DNA from: an uncultured Agrococcus sp. | GTDB taxonomy: Bacteria > Actinomycetota > Actinomycetes > Actinomycetales > Microbacteriaceae | Direction of reading: 5' to 3' | NCBI RefSeq assembly: GCF_945915485.1 | Contig: NZ_CAMEFJ010000001.1 | Location: 48,509-112,508, forward strand | Length of the DNA stretch: 64,000 bases | Part shown: positions 15,900 through 24,075 of the stretch, piece by piece | Layout of the letters: every line of letters begins with the position of its first letter | Numbering within the stretch: position 1 is the stretch's first letter | Notes under the pieces: generated by a model | Database searches by the model: none | The model's input: only the letters and a program-made list of their open reading frames with translations | What the model was told of the DNA's origin: nothing | Program-made: the position numbers and the translations under genes

Positions 15900-17096
15900 A
15901 TGAAGGTCGACATCGTCACCAAGGAGTATCCGCCTGCCATCTACGGCGGCGCCGGTGTCCATGTCACCGAACTCGTCCGCGCGCTCCGCGACTTCATCAA
16001 CGTGCGCGTACACGCCTTCGGCGAACCTCGTGATGAGCGGGATGTCCTGTCGTATCCCGTACCGCCGGAATACTCGGCGGCGAATCCCGCACTGCAGACG
16101 CTTGCCGTCGACCTTCTTATCGCGGAGTCCGTCTCGGGCGCCGACCTCGTGCACTCGCACACCTGGTATGCGAACGAAGCAGGCAGGCGCGCATCCCAGC
16201 TGCACGGCATAGGGCACGTCATCACCGCGCACTCGCTCGAACCCCTTCGCCCATGGAAAGCCGAACAGCTGGGAGGAGGCTACCGAGTCTCCAGCGATAT
16301 CGAGCGGCTCGCATACGAACAGGCCGACCGGGTGATCGCGGTATCCGAAGGGATGCGCAGAGACATTCTCAGGGTCTACCCGGATCTCGATCCGGCACGG
16401 GTAGTCACGATCCACAACGGCATCGACCTGAGCGACTGGGCGAGAGTCGACGACCCGGACAGGGCACGGGCGCTCGGGCTGAACCCCGATCATCCCTCCG
16501 TGATCTTCGTCGGCCGCATCACGCGGCAGAAGGGGCTGCCGTACCTCCTCAAAGCAGCCGCGGAACTCCCTCAGAACGTGCAACTGATTCTGTGCGCCGG
16601 TGCACCGGACACCGACGAGATCATGCAGGAGGTGCGCGATCTGGTCGATGCCCTGCGCGCCAGGCGCGACGGCGTTGTCTGGATCGAGGACATGTTGCCG
16701 CGCCGTGACCTCTGCACGCTGCTGAGCCACGCGACCGTATTCGTCTGCCCCAGCGTCTACGAACCGCTCGGCATCGTCAATCTCGAGGCGATGGCGTGCG
16801 GCGCCGCAGTCGTGGGCTCGGGTACCGGGGGGATTCCCGAAGTGGTCGCGCACGGAGAGACCGGCCTCATCGTGCCCATCGAGCAGTTGGACGACGGCAC
16901 GGGGACCCCTACCGACCCAGCTCGTTTCATAACCGATCTCGCTGACGCTCTCGCCGAGTTGACGGGAGACCCGGATCGCGCACACCGAATGGGAGCTGCC
17001 GGCCGCGTCAGAGCGGAGCAAGCCTTCACATGGGAGCGCATCGCAGTCCAGACACGCGCGGTCTATCAGAGCGTGATCGACGAAACACACGGATAG
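15900..17096 (+). CDS. glgA: Glycogen synthase / ADP-glucose glucosyltransferase (GT4, actinobacterial type)
   Basis: A 398-residue GT4 glycosyltransferase. It starts with the typical MKVDIVTKEYPPAIYGGAGV, and the donor-binding Rossmann half contains FVGRITRQKGLPYLLKA near residue 205 and the E-x7-E region PSVYEPLGIVNLEAMACG near residue 285. In mycobacteria the same family member (GlgM/Rv1212c) makes maltose-1-phosphate, so the product may be either glucan or M1P. The ATG at 15900 is preferred over the GTG at 15882 because TAGGCT lies 7 nt upstream and homologues start with MRVD/MKVD. It is divergent from glgC and 10 bp upstream of an ABC ATPase gene. Confidence 0.92.
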   Translation: MKVDIVTKEYPPAIYGGAGVHVTELVRALRDFINVRVHAFGEPRDERDVLSYPVPPEYSAANPALQTLAVDLLIAESVSGADLVHSHTWYANEAGRRASQLHGIGHVITAHSLEPLRPWKAEQLGGGYRVSSDIERLAYEQADRVIAVSEGMRRDILRVYPDLDPARVVTIHNGIDLSDWARVDDPDRARALGLNPDHPSVIFVGRITRQKGLPYLLKAAAELPQNVQLILCAGAPDTDEIMQEVRDLVDALRARRDGVVWIEDMLPRRDLCTLLSHATVFVCPSVYEPLGIVNLEAMACGAAVVGSGTGGIPEVVAHGETGLIVPIEQLDDGTGTPTDPARFITDLADALAELTGDPDRAHRMGAAGRVRAEQAFTWERIAVQTRAVYQSVIDETHG

Positions 17097-17106
17097 TCTG
17101 GGATTC

Positions 17107-17892
17107 ATGCCGAAGGTTCTCGAATTTCATAACGTCTCCGTCGTGCGCAACGGCCGGGCGATTCTCGATCAGTTGACGTGGAGCGTCGAGGAAACCGAAC
17201 GCTGGGTGATCCTCGGACCGAACGGGGCAGGCAAATCGACACTGTTGCAATTGGCTGCCGCAGGCATGCACCCGACGACCGGCACGATCGACGTGCTCGG
17301 CGAACGGCTCGGCCGCGTGAACGTATTCGAGCTCAGGACTCGAATCGGTCTTGCGGCAACCTCACTTGCGCGGCGCATCCCACCCTACGAAACCGTCGGG
17401 GATGCAATCGTCACGGCAGCGTACGCGGTGACGGGTCGATGGCGAGAAGAATACGAGTCGGTCGACATCGAACGCGCCGCCGAAGTCATGGATGCCTGGG
17501 ACCTCGGCCCGCTCGCGAAGCGCACGTTCGGAACGCTCTCGGATGGTGAACGTAAGCGGGTGCAAGTCGCCAGAGCCGTCATGACCGACCCCGAACTGAT
17601 GCTGCTCGATGAACCGGCCGGCAGCCTCGACCTGGGTGCCCGCGAAGATCTGGTGGTCTCGCTCACCGAGTACGCGCAGAGCCAGTTGGCACCGGCCATC
17701 GTCATGGTCACGCATCACGTCGAAGAGATTCCGCCCGGCTTCACGCACGCGCTACTGCTCGCAGAGGGCAGGGGGGTCGCAGCCGGCCCGCTCGATGAGA
17801 TCTTGACCGACGAGCAACTCACCAAGACGTTCGGACGCCCACTGCAGATCGCGAAGACCGGCGAGCGTTTCACGGCTCGCGCAAAGCCGTAG
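17107..17892 (+). CDS. ABC transporter ATP-binding protein (stand-alone)
   Basis: A 261-residue single ABC domain. It has GPNGAGKSTLLQL (Walker A, near residue 38), the signature LSDGERKRVQVAR, Walker B LMLLDEPAGSLD and switch histidine in MVTHHVEE. There is no permease or binding-protein gene alongside. TAGTCT lies 7 nt before the ATG, so it may have its own leaderless promoter within the end of glgA. Homologues beside glgA are common in actinobacteria and are annotated as iron or molybdate-type ATPases, but the substrate and partner are unknown. Confidence 0.88.
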   Translation: MPKVLEFHNVSVVRNGRAILDQLTWSVEETERWVILGPNGAGKSTLLQLAAAGMHPTTGTIDVLGERLGRVNVFELRTRIGLAATSLARRIPPYETVGDAIVTAAYAVTGRWREEYESVDIERAAEVMDAWDLGPLAKRTFGTLSDGERKRVQVARAVMTDPELMLLDEPAGSLDLGAREDLVVSLTEYAQSQLAPAIVMVTHHVEEIPPGFTHALLLAEGRGVAAGPLDEILTDEQLTKTFGRPLQIAKTGERFTARAKP

Positions 17893-17954
17893 CGACTCCG
17901 GGACGCAGGTAGCGCGAGATCCGCTGTCACCTGCTAGAGTGGAGCGTTGGTGCG

Positions 17955-17983
17955 TTGACACCCGAGACTTTCATTTTCACCAT
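17955..17983 (+). promoter_or_regulatory. Candidate rpmE2 promoter
   Basis: TTGACA (17955-17960) is a perfect -35 hexamer, followed after 17 nt by CACCAT (17978-17983), a poor -10. It lies 22 nt before the L31 start. L31 type B genes are often controlled by Zur, but no clear Zur palindrome was seen. Confidence 0.35.
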
Positions 17984-18005
17984 ACAGACCCGCACGCGAG
18001 GACCA

Positions 18006-18254
18006 ATGAAGACTGACATCCACCCCGAGTACCGCGAGATCGTGTTCCGCGACCTTGCAAGTGGCGAGACGTTCCTGACCCGTTCGACCGCCGGCAGCGA
18101 CAAGACGATCGACCTCGACGGCACGACCTACCCGGTCATCGACGTTGAAATCTCGTCGGCTTCGCACCCGTTCTACACCGGTAAGCAGCGCATCCTCGAC
18201 TCTGCCGGTCGCGTCGAGAAGTTCAAGAACCGTTACAAGGGCTTCGGCGGCTAA
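18006..18254 (+). CDS. rpmE2: Ribosomal protein bL31 type B
   Basis: An 82-residue ribosomal protein of the 50S subunit. It begins [16 protein letters not shown] and has the type B features: no zinc-binding cysteines, the internal [18 protein letters not shown] and the C-terminal [15 protein letters not shown]. Type B paralogues replace zinc-containing L31 when zinc is scarce, or serve as the only L31. ATG 18006 is chosen because the protein then matches the family length; GAGGA precedes it. The dispersed repeat copy 2 begins 33 bp after the stop. Confidence 0.95.
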   Translation: MKTDIHPEYREIVFRDLASGETFLTRSTAGSDKTIDLDGTTYPVIDVEISSASHPFYTGKQRILDSAGRVEKFKNRYKGFGG

Positions 18255-18286
18255 TCGCCTCAACCCTTACGCTGGCCCGTTCGCTC

Positions 18287-18444
18287 AGAGGTCGCGCCAA
18301 TAGGGACGGTGGCTGCGGTGTGCGCTGCGGCTCTCCTGCGGCGTTGCCTTCGTCGAACGCAGCTCCACTGCGCCCTTCCTCCGGCACCTTGCCCGAAAAC
18401 CGCACCGCGCATCCTCGCTTCATCGCCCTATTGGCTTAACCTCT
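18287..18444 (-). repeat. Dispersed structured repeat, copy 2
   Basis: A 158-bp element, reading on the minus strand in the same order as copy 1 at 4093. The arms are AGAGGTTAAGCCAATAGGG (minus strand, 18444-18426) and the partner at 18305-18287. The interior again begins CGATGAAGCGAGGATGCGCG and ends CGCACACCGCAGCCACCGT, but about 70 extra bases lie between. Arm position 11 is C-G here and T-A in copy 1. It fills the gap between the convergent ends of rpmE2 and the exonuclease gene, touching the exonuclease stop codon. Confidence 0.7.
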
Positions 18445-19154
18445 TACTCGCGGACGGGCCAGCCGCTTTCTGCGACGAAATCAGGGTTCTTCGACTTCCG
18501 CATGTACTCGGCAAAGCTCTCGGCCTGTTGCCTTGCCCACTCCTCCTGCTTCGCGTGGAGGTCATGTGCGGGAATGCGCACTTCTTCGTATGCGCGCCCG
18601 ATCGCTTGTGCCAGTCGGCCGGCCGTCGCGGCATCCGCTGCCGCCTCATGCCAACCGTCCAGCGCCACACCGTACTGTGAACTCGTCGCTTCCAGAGTTC
18701 TGCGCCCTCGTCGATACCGATCGACGTGCTTGTCGAGAATGAGGGGATCGATGACGAGTGTCGGCGTCGGGGCCGGGACTCCGTATCTTCGGCATTCCCT
18801 ATCCAGCAGCGTGAAGTCGTACGCCGCATTGAACGCCGCGACAGGTACGCCTCCTTCGAAGAGCCTGCCGATCAATCCTGCGATCTCCGCAACGCCGGTT
18901 GCGGCATCTACGCCTTCTGCCTGCGCCACGTCGTCGGTAACGCCGTGGACTTTGCTCGCGGCTTCAGGTATCGGCACACCGGGGTTCACCAACCAGTGGC
19001 GCCCCTGCACGAGGTCGCCCGAAAGATCGATTTCACCGACGAACGCCGTGACGATACGGTCGCTATCGGGCCGGACACCCGTTGTCTCAAGATCGAACAC
19101 GGCGAGTCGCGCAGCCCAAGGCGCCTCGGGCGCCGATACCTCTGATTCGTTCAT
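18444..19154 (-). CDS. DnaQ-like 3'-5' exonuclease domain protein
   Basis: A 236-residue DEDDh exonuclease like the DNA polymerase III epsilon subunit. Exo I is FDLETTG near residue 22, followed by HGVTDD; exo II is AAFNAAYDFTLLDRE near residue 108; exo III is HEAAADAATAGRL near residue 173. It probably removes mismatched or damaged 3' ends, acting on DNA or RNA. The ATG at 19154 is chosen over an upstream TTG because TACGTT lies 7 nt before it. The gene is divergent from the alpha/beta hydrolase gene. The C-terminus (VAESGWPVRE) runs into the dispersed repeat. Confidence 0.9.
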   Translation of the reverse strand: MNESEVSAPEAPWAARLAVFDLETTGVRPDSDRIVTAFVGEIDLSGDLVQGRHWLVNPGVPIPEAASKVHGVTDDVAQAEGVDAATGVAEIAGLIGRLFEGGVPVAAFNAAYDFTLLDRECRRYGVPAPTPTLVIDPLILDKHVDRYRRGRRTLEATSSQYGVALDGWHEAAADAATAGRLAQAIGRAYEEVRIPAHDLHAKQEEWARQQAESFAEYMRKSKNPDFVAESGWPVRE

Positions 19155-19161
19155 AGGTACC

Positions 19162-19197
19162 AACGTAACGCTCCAACCTCCGCCGCGCGCATAGGCT
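19162..19197. promoter_or_regulatory. Back-to-back leaderless promoters (exonuclease / hydrolase)
   Basis: TACGTT on the minus strand (19162-19167) ends 7 nt before the exonuclease ATG. TAGGCT on the plus strand (19192-19197) ends 7 nt before the hydrolase GTG at 19205. The two start codons are only 50 bp apart. Confidence 0.5.
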
Positions 19198-19204
19198 TGT
19201 CTGC

Positions 19205-20089
19205 GTGGCCGTCACTTCTCCATTTCAGCAGCTGCTCGACAGCACCCCGGTTCGCCGTAGATCCGACAGCGTTGCCGACGTCGCGACCGTGTGGTTCGAG
19301 TACGGTCAGGAATCAGGACGACCGCTCGTGTTCGTGCATGGCTTCCGTGGTGACCACCATGGTCTCGAGACCATCGCCGCTCATCTTCCCGGATACCGCA
19401 TCCTGATACCGGACCTACCGGGTTTCGGCGCATCCGCACCTCTGGCCGATGGGTCGGACATCGGGGGATTCGCACACTGGTTGCGCAGCTTCGTTGCGGA
19501 ACACGCGCCGGATGCTCCCGTGCTGGGGCATTCGTTCGGGTCGATCGTCGTCGCGGCGGCAGCGCGCAGCGGACTGCAGACGCCGGGCATCATCCTCGTG
19601 AACCCGATAGGGGCTCCCGCGCTGCAGGGCCCGAAGAAGGTCATGTCCCTTGCCGCTCTTGCCTACTACCGAATCGCCGCAGCGCTGCCGGAAGCCGCGG
19701 GCGAGTCGTTGCTGAGCGCGCCTCCCATCGTGCGCACGATGAGCATCGCGATGGCCAAAACGAGAAGTCGCGAAGCGCGGCGCTGGATCCACGATCAGCA
19801 CGATCGCTATTTTTCCGAGTTCGCCGATCGTGCCAGCCTGCTCGATACCTTCGGCGTTTCCATCGGATTCGACGTGTCCCAATTCGCACCTGACATCGAG
19901 CAGCCAGTCTTACTGATCGCCGCCGATCGTGACGACATCACCCCCATTGCCAAACAGCACCGACTACGTACGGTGTTTCCCGACGCGCAGTTGACGGTAC
20001 TGCACGACGTCGGGCATCTCGTGCACTACGAACGACCGGCGGAGGCCGCCAGCGCTATCAGGAGGTGGATCCGTGCACGTGCTCTTTGA
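19205..20089 (+). CDS. Alpha/beta hydrolase
   Basis: A 294-residue alpha/beta-fold hydrolase. HGFRGDHHGL near residue 45 forms the oxyanion region, the nucleophile elbow is GHSFGS near residue 109, the acid is probably in AADRDDITP, and the catalytic histidine is in VGHLVHYERP near residue 270. The substrate is unknown; esters and lactones are typical for such proteins. Its end overlaps the next gene, a glycosyltransferase, by 17 bp, and the chain continues through overlapping genes to the D,D-carboxypeptidase, so an operon linked to the cell envelope is likely. Confidence 0.88.
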   Translation: MAVTSPFQQLLDSTPVRRRSDSVADVATVWFEYGQESGRPLVFVHGFRGDHHGLETIAAHLPGYRILIPDLPGFGASAPLADGSDIGGFAHWLRSFVAEHAPDAPVLGHSFGSIVVAAAARSGLQTPGIILVNPIGAPALQGPKKVMSLAALAYYRIAAALPEAAGESLLSAPPIVRTMSIAMAKTRSREARRWIHDQHDRYFSEFADRASLLDTFGVSIGFDVSQFAPDIEQPVLLIAADRDDITPIAKQHRLRTVFPDAQLTVLHDVGHLVHYERPAEAASAIRRWIRARAL

Positions 20090-21146
20090 TTGCCGCTACG
20101 TCAAGGATGGCGCGCGGGACGGCATCTCGCGCTTCACGATAGAGCTCGCTCGTCATCTGGCAGAGCTTGCAGACGTGACGCTTCTTATCAGCAGCACAGA
20201 TCAGTTGCAGCAGTTACCGGACCTGCCGCACATCGTGGGCCCCAGTCAGGTCGGCGTGCTCGAGCCGTTCACGAGCTGGCGACTCCGCCGTTTCGAAGCC
20301 GACGTTCTATTCTCTCCTATGCAGACGATCGGCACGAGAGGCAGGCGCTGGCCCGTCGTCGTTACGATTCATGACCTCATCTACTATCGGCATCCAACGC
20401 CTCCGCGCGATCTGCCGGCGTTCGTCAGGGGCCTCTGGCGGCTCTACCACCGAGCATTCTGGCCCCAGCGAATGCTGCTGCGAGGTTCCGACGGCATCGT
20501 CACCGTGTCGGAGGCGACAGCGTCGGTCATGCGGACGAATCGCTTGGACGTACGACCCGTTGGCGTTGTCCACAACGCTGCCGACCCACTGGGTGAGCCG
20601 GTTTCCGATTCACGGCCGGAGCGTAAACGGATCGTCTACATGGGTTCGTTCATGCCCTACAAGAACGTGGATACGCTCGTGCGAACCGTCGCATTGCTGC
20701 CGGACTACGAACTGGTCGTGCTCGCGCGCGTGAGTGAGCACGAGCGCAAACGCTTGGCAGCGATAGCACCGGATGCCAGGCTCGTGTTCTTGAACGGCGT
20801 TACCGACGAAGAGTACGCCGACTGCCTGCGCTCTTCAACGGCTCTTGTCTCCGCCTCGAGGGAAGAGGGATTCGGCATCCCGCTGCTGGAGTCGCTCGCG
20901 CTCGGCGTACCGGTCGTCGTCAGCGACATCGACATCTTCCATGAGGTAGCGGGCGATGCTGGTCTCTATGCGAACCCAGACGACCCCGGGGAATTCGCGG
21001 CGCGCATCCGAGCACTCGAAGCGCACGAGCTATGGGAGGAGAAATCCCGGGCCGGGCGAGCAAGGGCGAGGTCGTTCTCATGGTCCGATTCCGCCAAGAG
21101 GCTCCATGGCTTTCTGGAGCAGACAAGCAGGGAGTGGCGGGCATGA
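20073..21146 (+). CDS. Glycosyltransferase family 4 protein
   Basis: A 357-residue GT-B fold glycosyltransferase. The N-terminus MHVLFDCRYVKDGARDGISRF includes the acceptor-side loop of GT4 enzymes. The donor half has IVYMGSFMPYKNVDTLV near residue 188 and the conserved EEGFGIPLLESLALGVPVV near residue 268 (E-x7-E). Such enzymes build cell-wall glycolipids, teichoic acids or polysaccharides. The GTG start at 20073 lies inside the end of the hydrolase gene and is preceded by GGAGG. The stop overlaps the SpoU methyltransferase gene by 4 nt. Donor and acceptor are unknown. Confidence 0.9.
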   Translation: MHVLFDCRYVKDGARDGISRFTIELARHLAELADVTLLISSTDQLQQLPDLPHIVGPSQVGVLEPFTSWRLRRFEADVLFSPMQTIGTRGRRWPVVVTIHDLIYYRHPTPPRDLPAFVRGLWRLYHRAFWPQRMLLRGSDGIVTVSEATASVMRTNRLDVRPVGVVHNAADPLGEPVSDSRPERKRIVYMGSFMPYKNVDTLVRTVALLPDYELVVLARVSEHERKRLAAIAPDARLVFLNGVTDEEYADCLRSSTALVSASREEGFGIPLLESLALGVPVVVSDIDIFHEVAGDAGLYANPDDPGEFAARIRALEAHELWEEKSRAGRARARSFSWSDSAKRLHGFLEQTSREWRA

Positions 21147-21970
21147 GTCGGATTCTTCGCGTGACGTCGCTCGACGACGCAGAGTTCGATGACTACACGC
21201 GGTTGACCGACGTGGCACTCCGCAAGAAGCTGGAGCCGGAACGAGGCATGTTCATCGCGGAGTCGCAGACGGTACTCGAGCGCGCGCTCTCGGCGAATAT
21301 CGAGCCGCGCAGCATACTGGTCTCCGAACGGTGGCTGCCGCAGGTTGAACCGCTCGTCGCGGGATACGACATTCCCGTATACGTCGGCGACGAGTCGTTA
21401 CTGGAGAGCATCACGGGTTTCCACTTGCACAGGGGAGCGTTGGCCGCGATGCATCGGCCGCGGCTGCCGGATGTCGCCTCGCTGATCCGCGGTCATCGTC
21501 TCGTGGTCATCATCGACGGCGTTGTCGACCACACCAACGTTGGCGCGATCTTCCGATCGGTTGCCGGGCTGGGAGCAGACGCCGTGCTCGTGACCGAGGC
21601 CAGCGCAGATCCGCTCTATCGACGCAGCGTTCGCGTCAGTATGGGGACCGTGCTGCAGGTTCCCTGGACGCGTATCGCGTCACTGGCGGATGCACGCGAC
21701 ACCCTGCACGAAGAAGGTTTCGAGATCACGGGCCTCGCGCTTGTCGACGGAGCCCAAGACCTGGACGCGTACCGGCCCACATCGCCCGTCGCCCTCGTCT
21801 TGGGCAGCGAAGGCCACGGGCTCGGCAGGGCGGCGCTCCGGGTGTGCGACGCGGCCGTGGTTATCCCCATGATGCACGGCGTCGATTCCCTCAACGTCGC
21901 CGCGGCATCGGCGGTCGCCACATGGTCTGTGCGAAACTCGATGCGAGGCCAGGCAGGAGGTTCACCGTGA
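21143..21970 (+). CDS. TrmH/SpoU family RNA 2'-O-methyltransferase
   Basis: A 275-residue SPOUT methyltransferase. The N-terminal substrate-binding domain includes EPERGMFIAESQTVLERAL. The trefoil-knot domain has the three SpoU motifs: VDHTNVGAIFRS near residue 129, LVLGSEGHGLGR near residue 216 and MHGVDSLNVAAASAV near residue 245. It methylates ribose in 23S rRNA or tRNA; the position is not predictable. The ATG at 21143 overlaps the glycosyltransferase stop (ATGA); a longer frame exists but would lie inside that gene. The stop overlaps the carboxypeptidase start by 4 nt. Confidence 0.92.
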   Translation: MSRILRVTSLDDAEFDDYTRLTDVALRKKLEPERGMFIAESQTVLERALSANIEPRSILVSERWLPQVEPLVAGYDIPVYVGDESLLESITGFHLHRGALAAMHRPRLPDVASLIRGHRLVVIIDGVVDHTNVGAIFRSVAGLGADAVLVTEASADPLYRRSVRVSMGTVLQVPWTRIASLADARDTLHEEGFEITGLALVDGAQDLDAYRPTSPVALVLGSEGHGLGRAALRVCDAAVVIPMMHGVDSLNVAAASAVATWSVRNSMRGQAGGSP

Positions 21971-23286
21971 GCGACGTGACAGGCGACTGGGTTGCCGAAG
22001 TAACGGGCGAAGACGGCGATGAGCAGCCAAGCGAGCAGCCTCGCCGTCGCGGTGTAGGGAAGGGCGTCGCAAGCCTAATCGTCTTCGTGCTCGTTCTCGG
22101 GGTCTGCTACGCGGCACTCAGCCTACTTGCACCGGCTCCGTCCGTCGCAGGTGCTCCCCACAGCGACCTCACGGCAGTGAGCGATGAAGGCGACCCGATG
22201 CGCACGCCGGATGGCGTACGAGCAACGAGCGTCGCGGTCGTCGGCATGGACGCAGCCGTCGACTCTGCGGGAGACGACGAACTACTGCCGATGGCGAGCA
22301 TCACCAAGCTGATCACGGCTTTGGTGGTGCTTGAAGAATTTCCCCTGGAGGAAGGCGAGAACGGTGAAACCATCACCATGACCGCCCAGGACCTCGAATA
22401 CTACTGGGATGTCGCGGCGGTTCTGGGCGTTGTCACGGATCTCCGCGAAGGAGAGGAACTCTCACAACGAACGCTGTTGGAGCGCTCGATCGCGGTATCG
22501 AGCGGAAACGCAACGCTCTCACTCGTGCGCTGGGCCTTCGGCGGTGAAGAGGAATTCGTGACAGCAGCGGAACGTTGGCTCGAGGAGAACGACCTGGACG
22601 AGATCGAGATCGCCGACTCGACCGGGCTCAGCGCCGATTCACGAGCGACTGCGGCCGACATGGCTCGGATGGGCCGGCTCGCGTACGAACACCCCGTCAT
22701 GAGAGAGCTCATGGCCGTCGAGTCGGTGAGCGTTTTAGGCGACACGATGCGCAACACGAACCCGTTGCTCGGCGACGATGGAGTGGTCGGCGGAAAGACG
22801 GGAACGCTCTTCGCTTCTGGTCATAATCTGCTGGTCGTTGCCGAGCGCGAAGTGCACGGCACGGAGATGGCGGTCGTCGGTGTCGTCCTCGGGGTGTCCC
22901 AGTCGGGCAGCGTCCCCAGGGCGACTACGTCCTGGCTCGACCAGAGTTTCAATCGCTTCGAGGAGCGGGTCGTGCTGCCACGCGGGACGGTCGTGGGCGA
23001 GTATGCACCGGACTGGTCCGACAGGACGATCACCGCGTCGACGACGGAAGAGCTCACCGCGATCACGTGGCCCGGTCTCGATATTCCGGTGTCCGTGCTG
23101 CTGGACCCCGTTCAGGCCGGATCGCTGTCCGCCACGCCCGGCAACGCGACGGTCGTGAGTTTCGACACTGCGATGAGCGTCGATGTGGCTATCGACGGAC
23201 TGATTCCACCGCCCGACGCACTCTGGCGACTCGGAACACCTTCGCTTGCGGTCAACTGGGTTCTGGATCTCTTCGGATCCGAGTAG
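21967..23286 (+). CDS. D-alanyl-D-alanine carboxypeptidase (penicillin-binding protein, S11-like)
   Basis: A 439-residue membrane-anchored serine peptidase that trims peptidoglycan stem peptides. Residues 1-32 are cytoplasmic, one transmembrane helix spans about 34-54, and the rest faces the cell wall. The penicillin-binding motifs are SxxK in MASITKLI near residue 110, SxN in SSGNATL near residue 179, and KTG in GGKTGTLF near residue 278. A C-terminal beta-rich domain of about 120 residues follows. The GTG start at 21967 has AGGAGG upstream and overlaps the SpoU gene by 4 nt. Its end overlaps the convergent GDSL hydrolase gene by 35 bp. Confidence 0.9.
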   Translation: MSDVTGDWVAEVTGEDGDEQPSEQPRRRGVGKGVASLIVFVLVLGVCYAALSLLAPAPSVAGAPHSDLTAVSDEGDPMRTPDGVRATSVAVVGMDAAVDSAGDDELLPMASITKLITALVVLEEFPLEEGENGETITMTAQDLEYYWDVAAVLGVVTDLREGEELSQRTLLERSIAVSSGNATLSLVRWAFGGEEEFVTAAERWLEENDLDEIEIADSTGLSADSRATAADMARMGRLAYEHPVMRELMAVESVSVLGDTMRNTNPLLGDDGVVGGKTGTLFASGHNLLVVAEREVHGTEMAVVGVVLGVSQSGSVPRATTSWLDQSFNRFEERVVLPRGTVVGEYAPDWSDRTITASTTEELTAITWPGLDIPVSVLLDPVQAGSLSATPGNATVVSFDTAMSVDVAIDGLIPPPDALWRLGTPSLAVNWVLDLFGSE

Positions 23287-24037
23287 GGTTCGGTCGCTTC
23301 GGCTGCATATTGTCCCCGGATGATCGACCGGTGATTCGACGGACGACCCAGGGACCCAGGTGCTCGCGGGCCCAGATGATGTCTTCTGTCCGGGCCCTCC
23401 GCCATGACTTCTTCGGCAGCGGCTCGGGGTCCATGTGCTCGAGCGCGTGCTCGACACCAAGCGAGTCCAGCACGAGGCGCGCGATCTCGTGGTGTCCGAT
23501 GGGGGAGAAGTGGAGGCGATCCGGCGCCCACATCTGCGGCAGCTGGAGGTGCTTTGCATTCCAGAGATCGACGACGACTGCTTCGTTGCGGCTGGCGACG
23601 CCGAGCAGATTGGAGTTGTAGATGCCGACCCGTCCCCGGATCTGACGCATCACGGGGGTCATGCCGATGTCAGGGCCATTGAAGAAGACGACGGTCGCGC
23701 CGTCTCTGCCGAGTGTCTGCACGAGACTCTCGAGCTTCTTCGCGACACGATCCGGGCTGGCATTGGGGCGCAGAATGTTGTTGCCGCCCGCGGAGACGGT
23801 GATCAGATCCGGTTGCAGTGCGAGCGCAGCCTCCGCTTGTTCCTCGCGTATCTGCTCGAGCACCTTGCCTCGGATCGCGAGGTTCGCGTACGCGAAGTCG
23901 TCGACGGTTCTCGCGAGCTCTTCCGCCACTCGATCCGACCATCCTCGAACACCGTTCGGGAGCGATGGTTCGTCGTCTCCGACGCCCTCCGCGAATGAGT
24001 CGCCGATCGAGACGTACCGGGTCCATGGATGCCGCAT
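23252..24037 (-). CDS. SGNH/GDSL hydrolase family protein
   Basis: A 261-residue esterase/lipase-type hydrolase. Block I is SIGDSFAEG with the catalytic serine near residue 14, block III is SAGGNNILRP near residue 83, and block V is DRLHFSPIGHHE near residue 181. There is no signal peptide, so it is probably cytoplasmic. The last 50 residues (after EPLPKKSWRRARTEDI) form a basic tail common to actinobacterial members. Substrate unknown. It is divergent from dinB by 38 bp and overlaps the carboxypeptidase gene tail to tail. Confidence 0.88.
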   Translation of the reverse strand: MRHPWTRYVSIGDSFAEGVGDDEPSLPNGVRGWSDRVAEELARTVDDFAYANLAIRGKVLEQIREEQAEAALALQPDLITVSAGGNNILRPNASPDRVAKKLESLVQTLGRDGATVVFFNGPDIGMTPVMRQIRGRVGIYNSNLLGVASRNEAVVVDLWNAKHLQLPQMWAPDRLHFSPIGHHEIARLVLDSLGVEHALEHMDPEPLPKKSWRRARTEDIIWAREHLGPWVVRRITGRSSGDNMQPKRPNPTRIRRDPEPS

Positions 24038-24075
24038 GTTCCTATCCTGTCACCGGTTGCTGGGAGACTGGGAGC

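Noticed and set aside
15777..17108. 443-aa minus-strand open frame opposite glgA
   Set aside because: A long shadow frame typical of high-GC DNA; glgA on the other strand has all family motifs.
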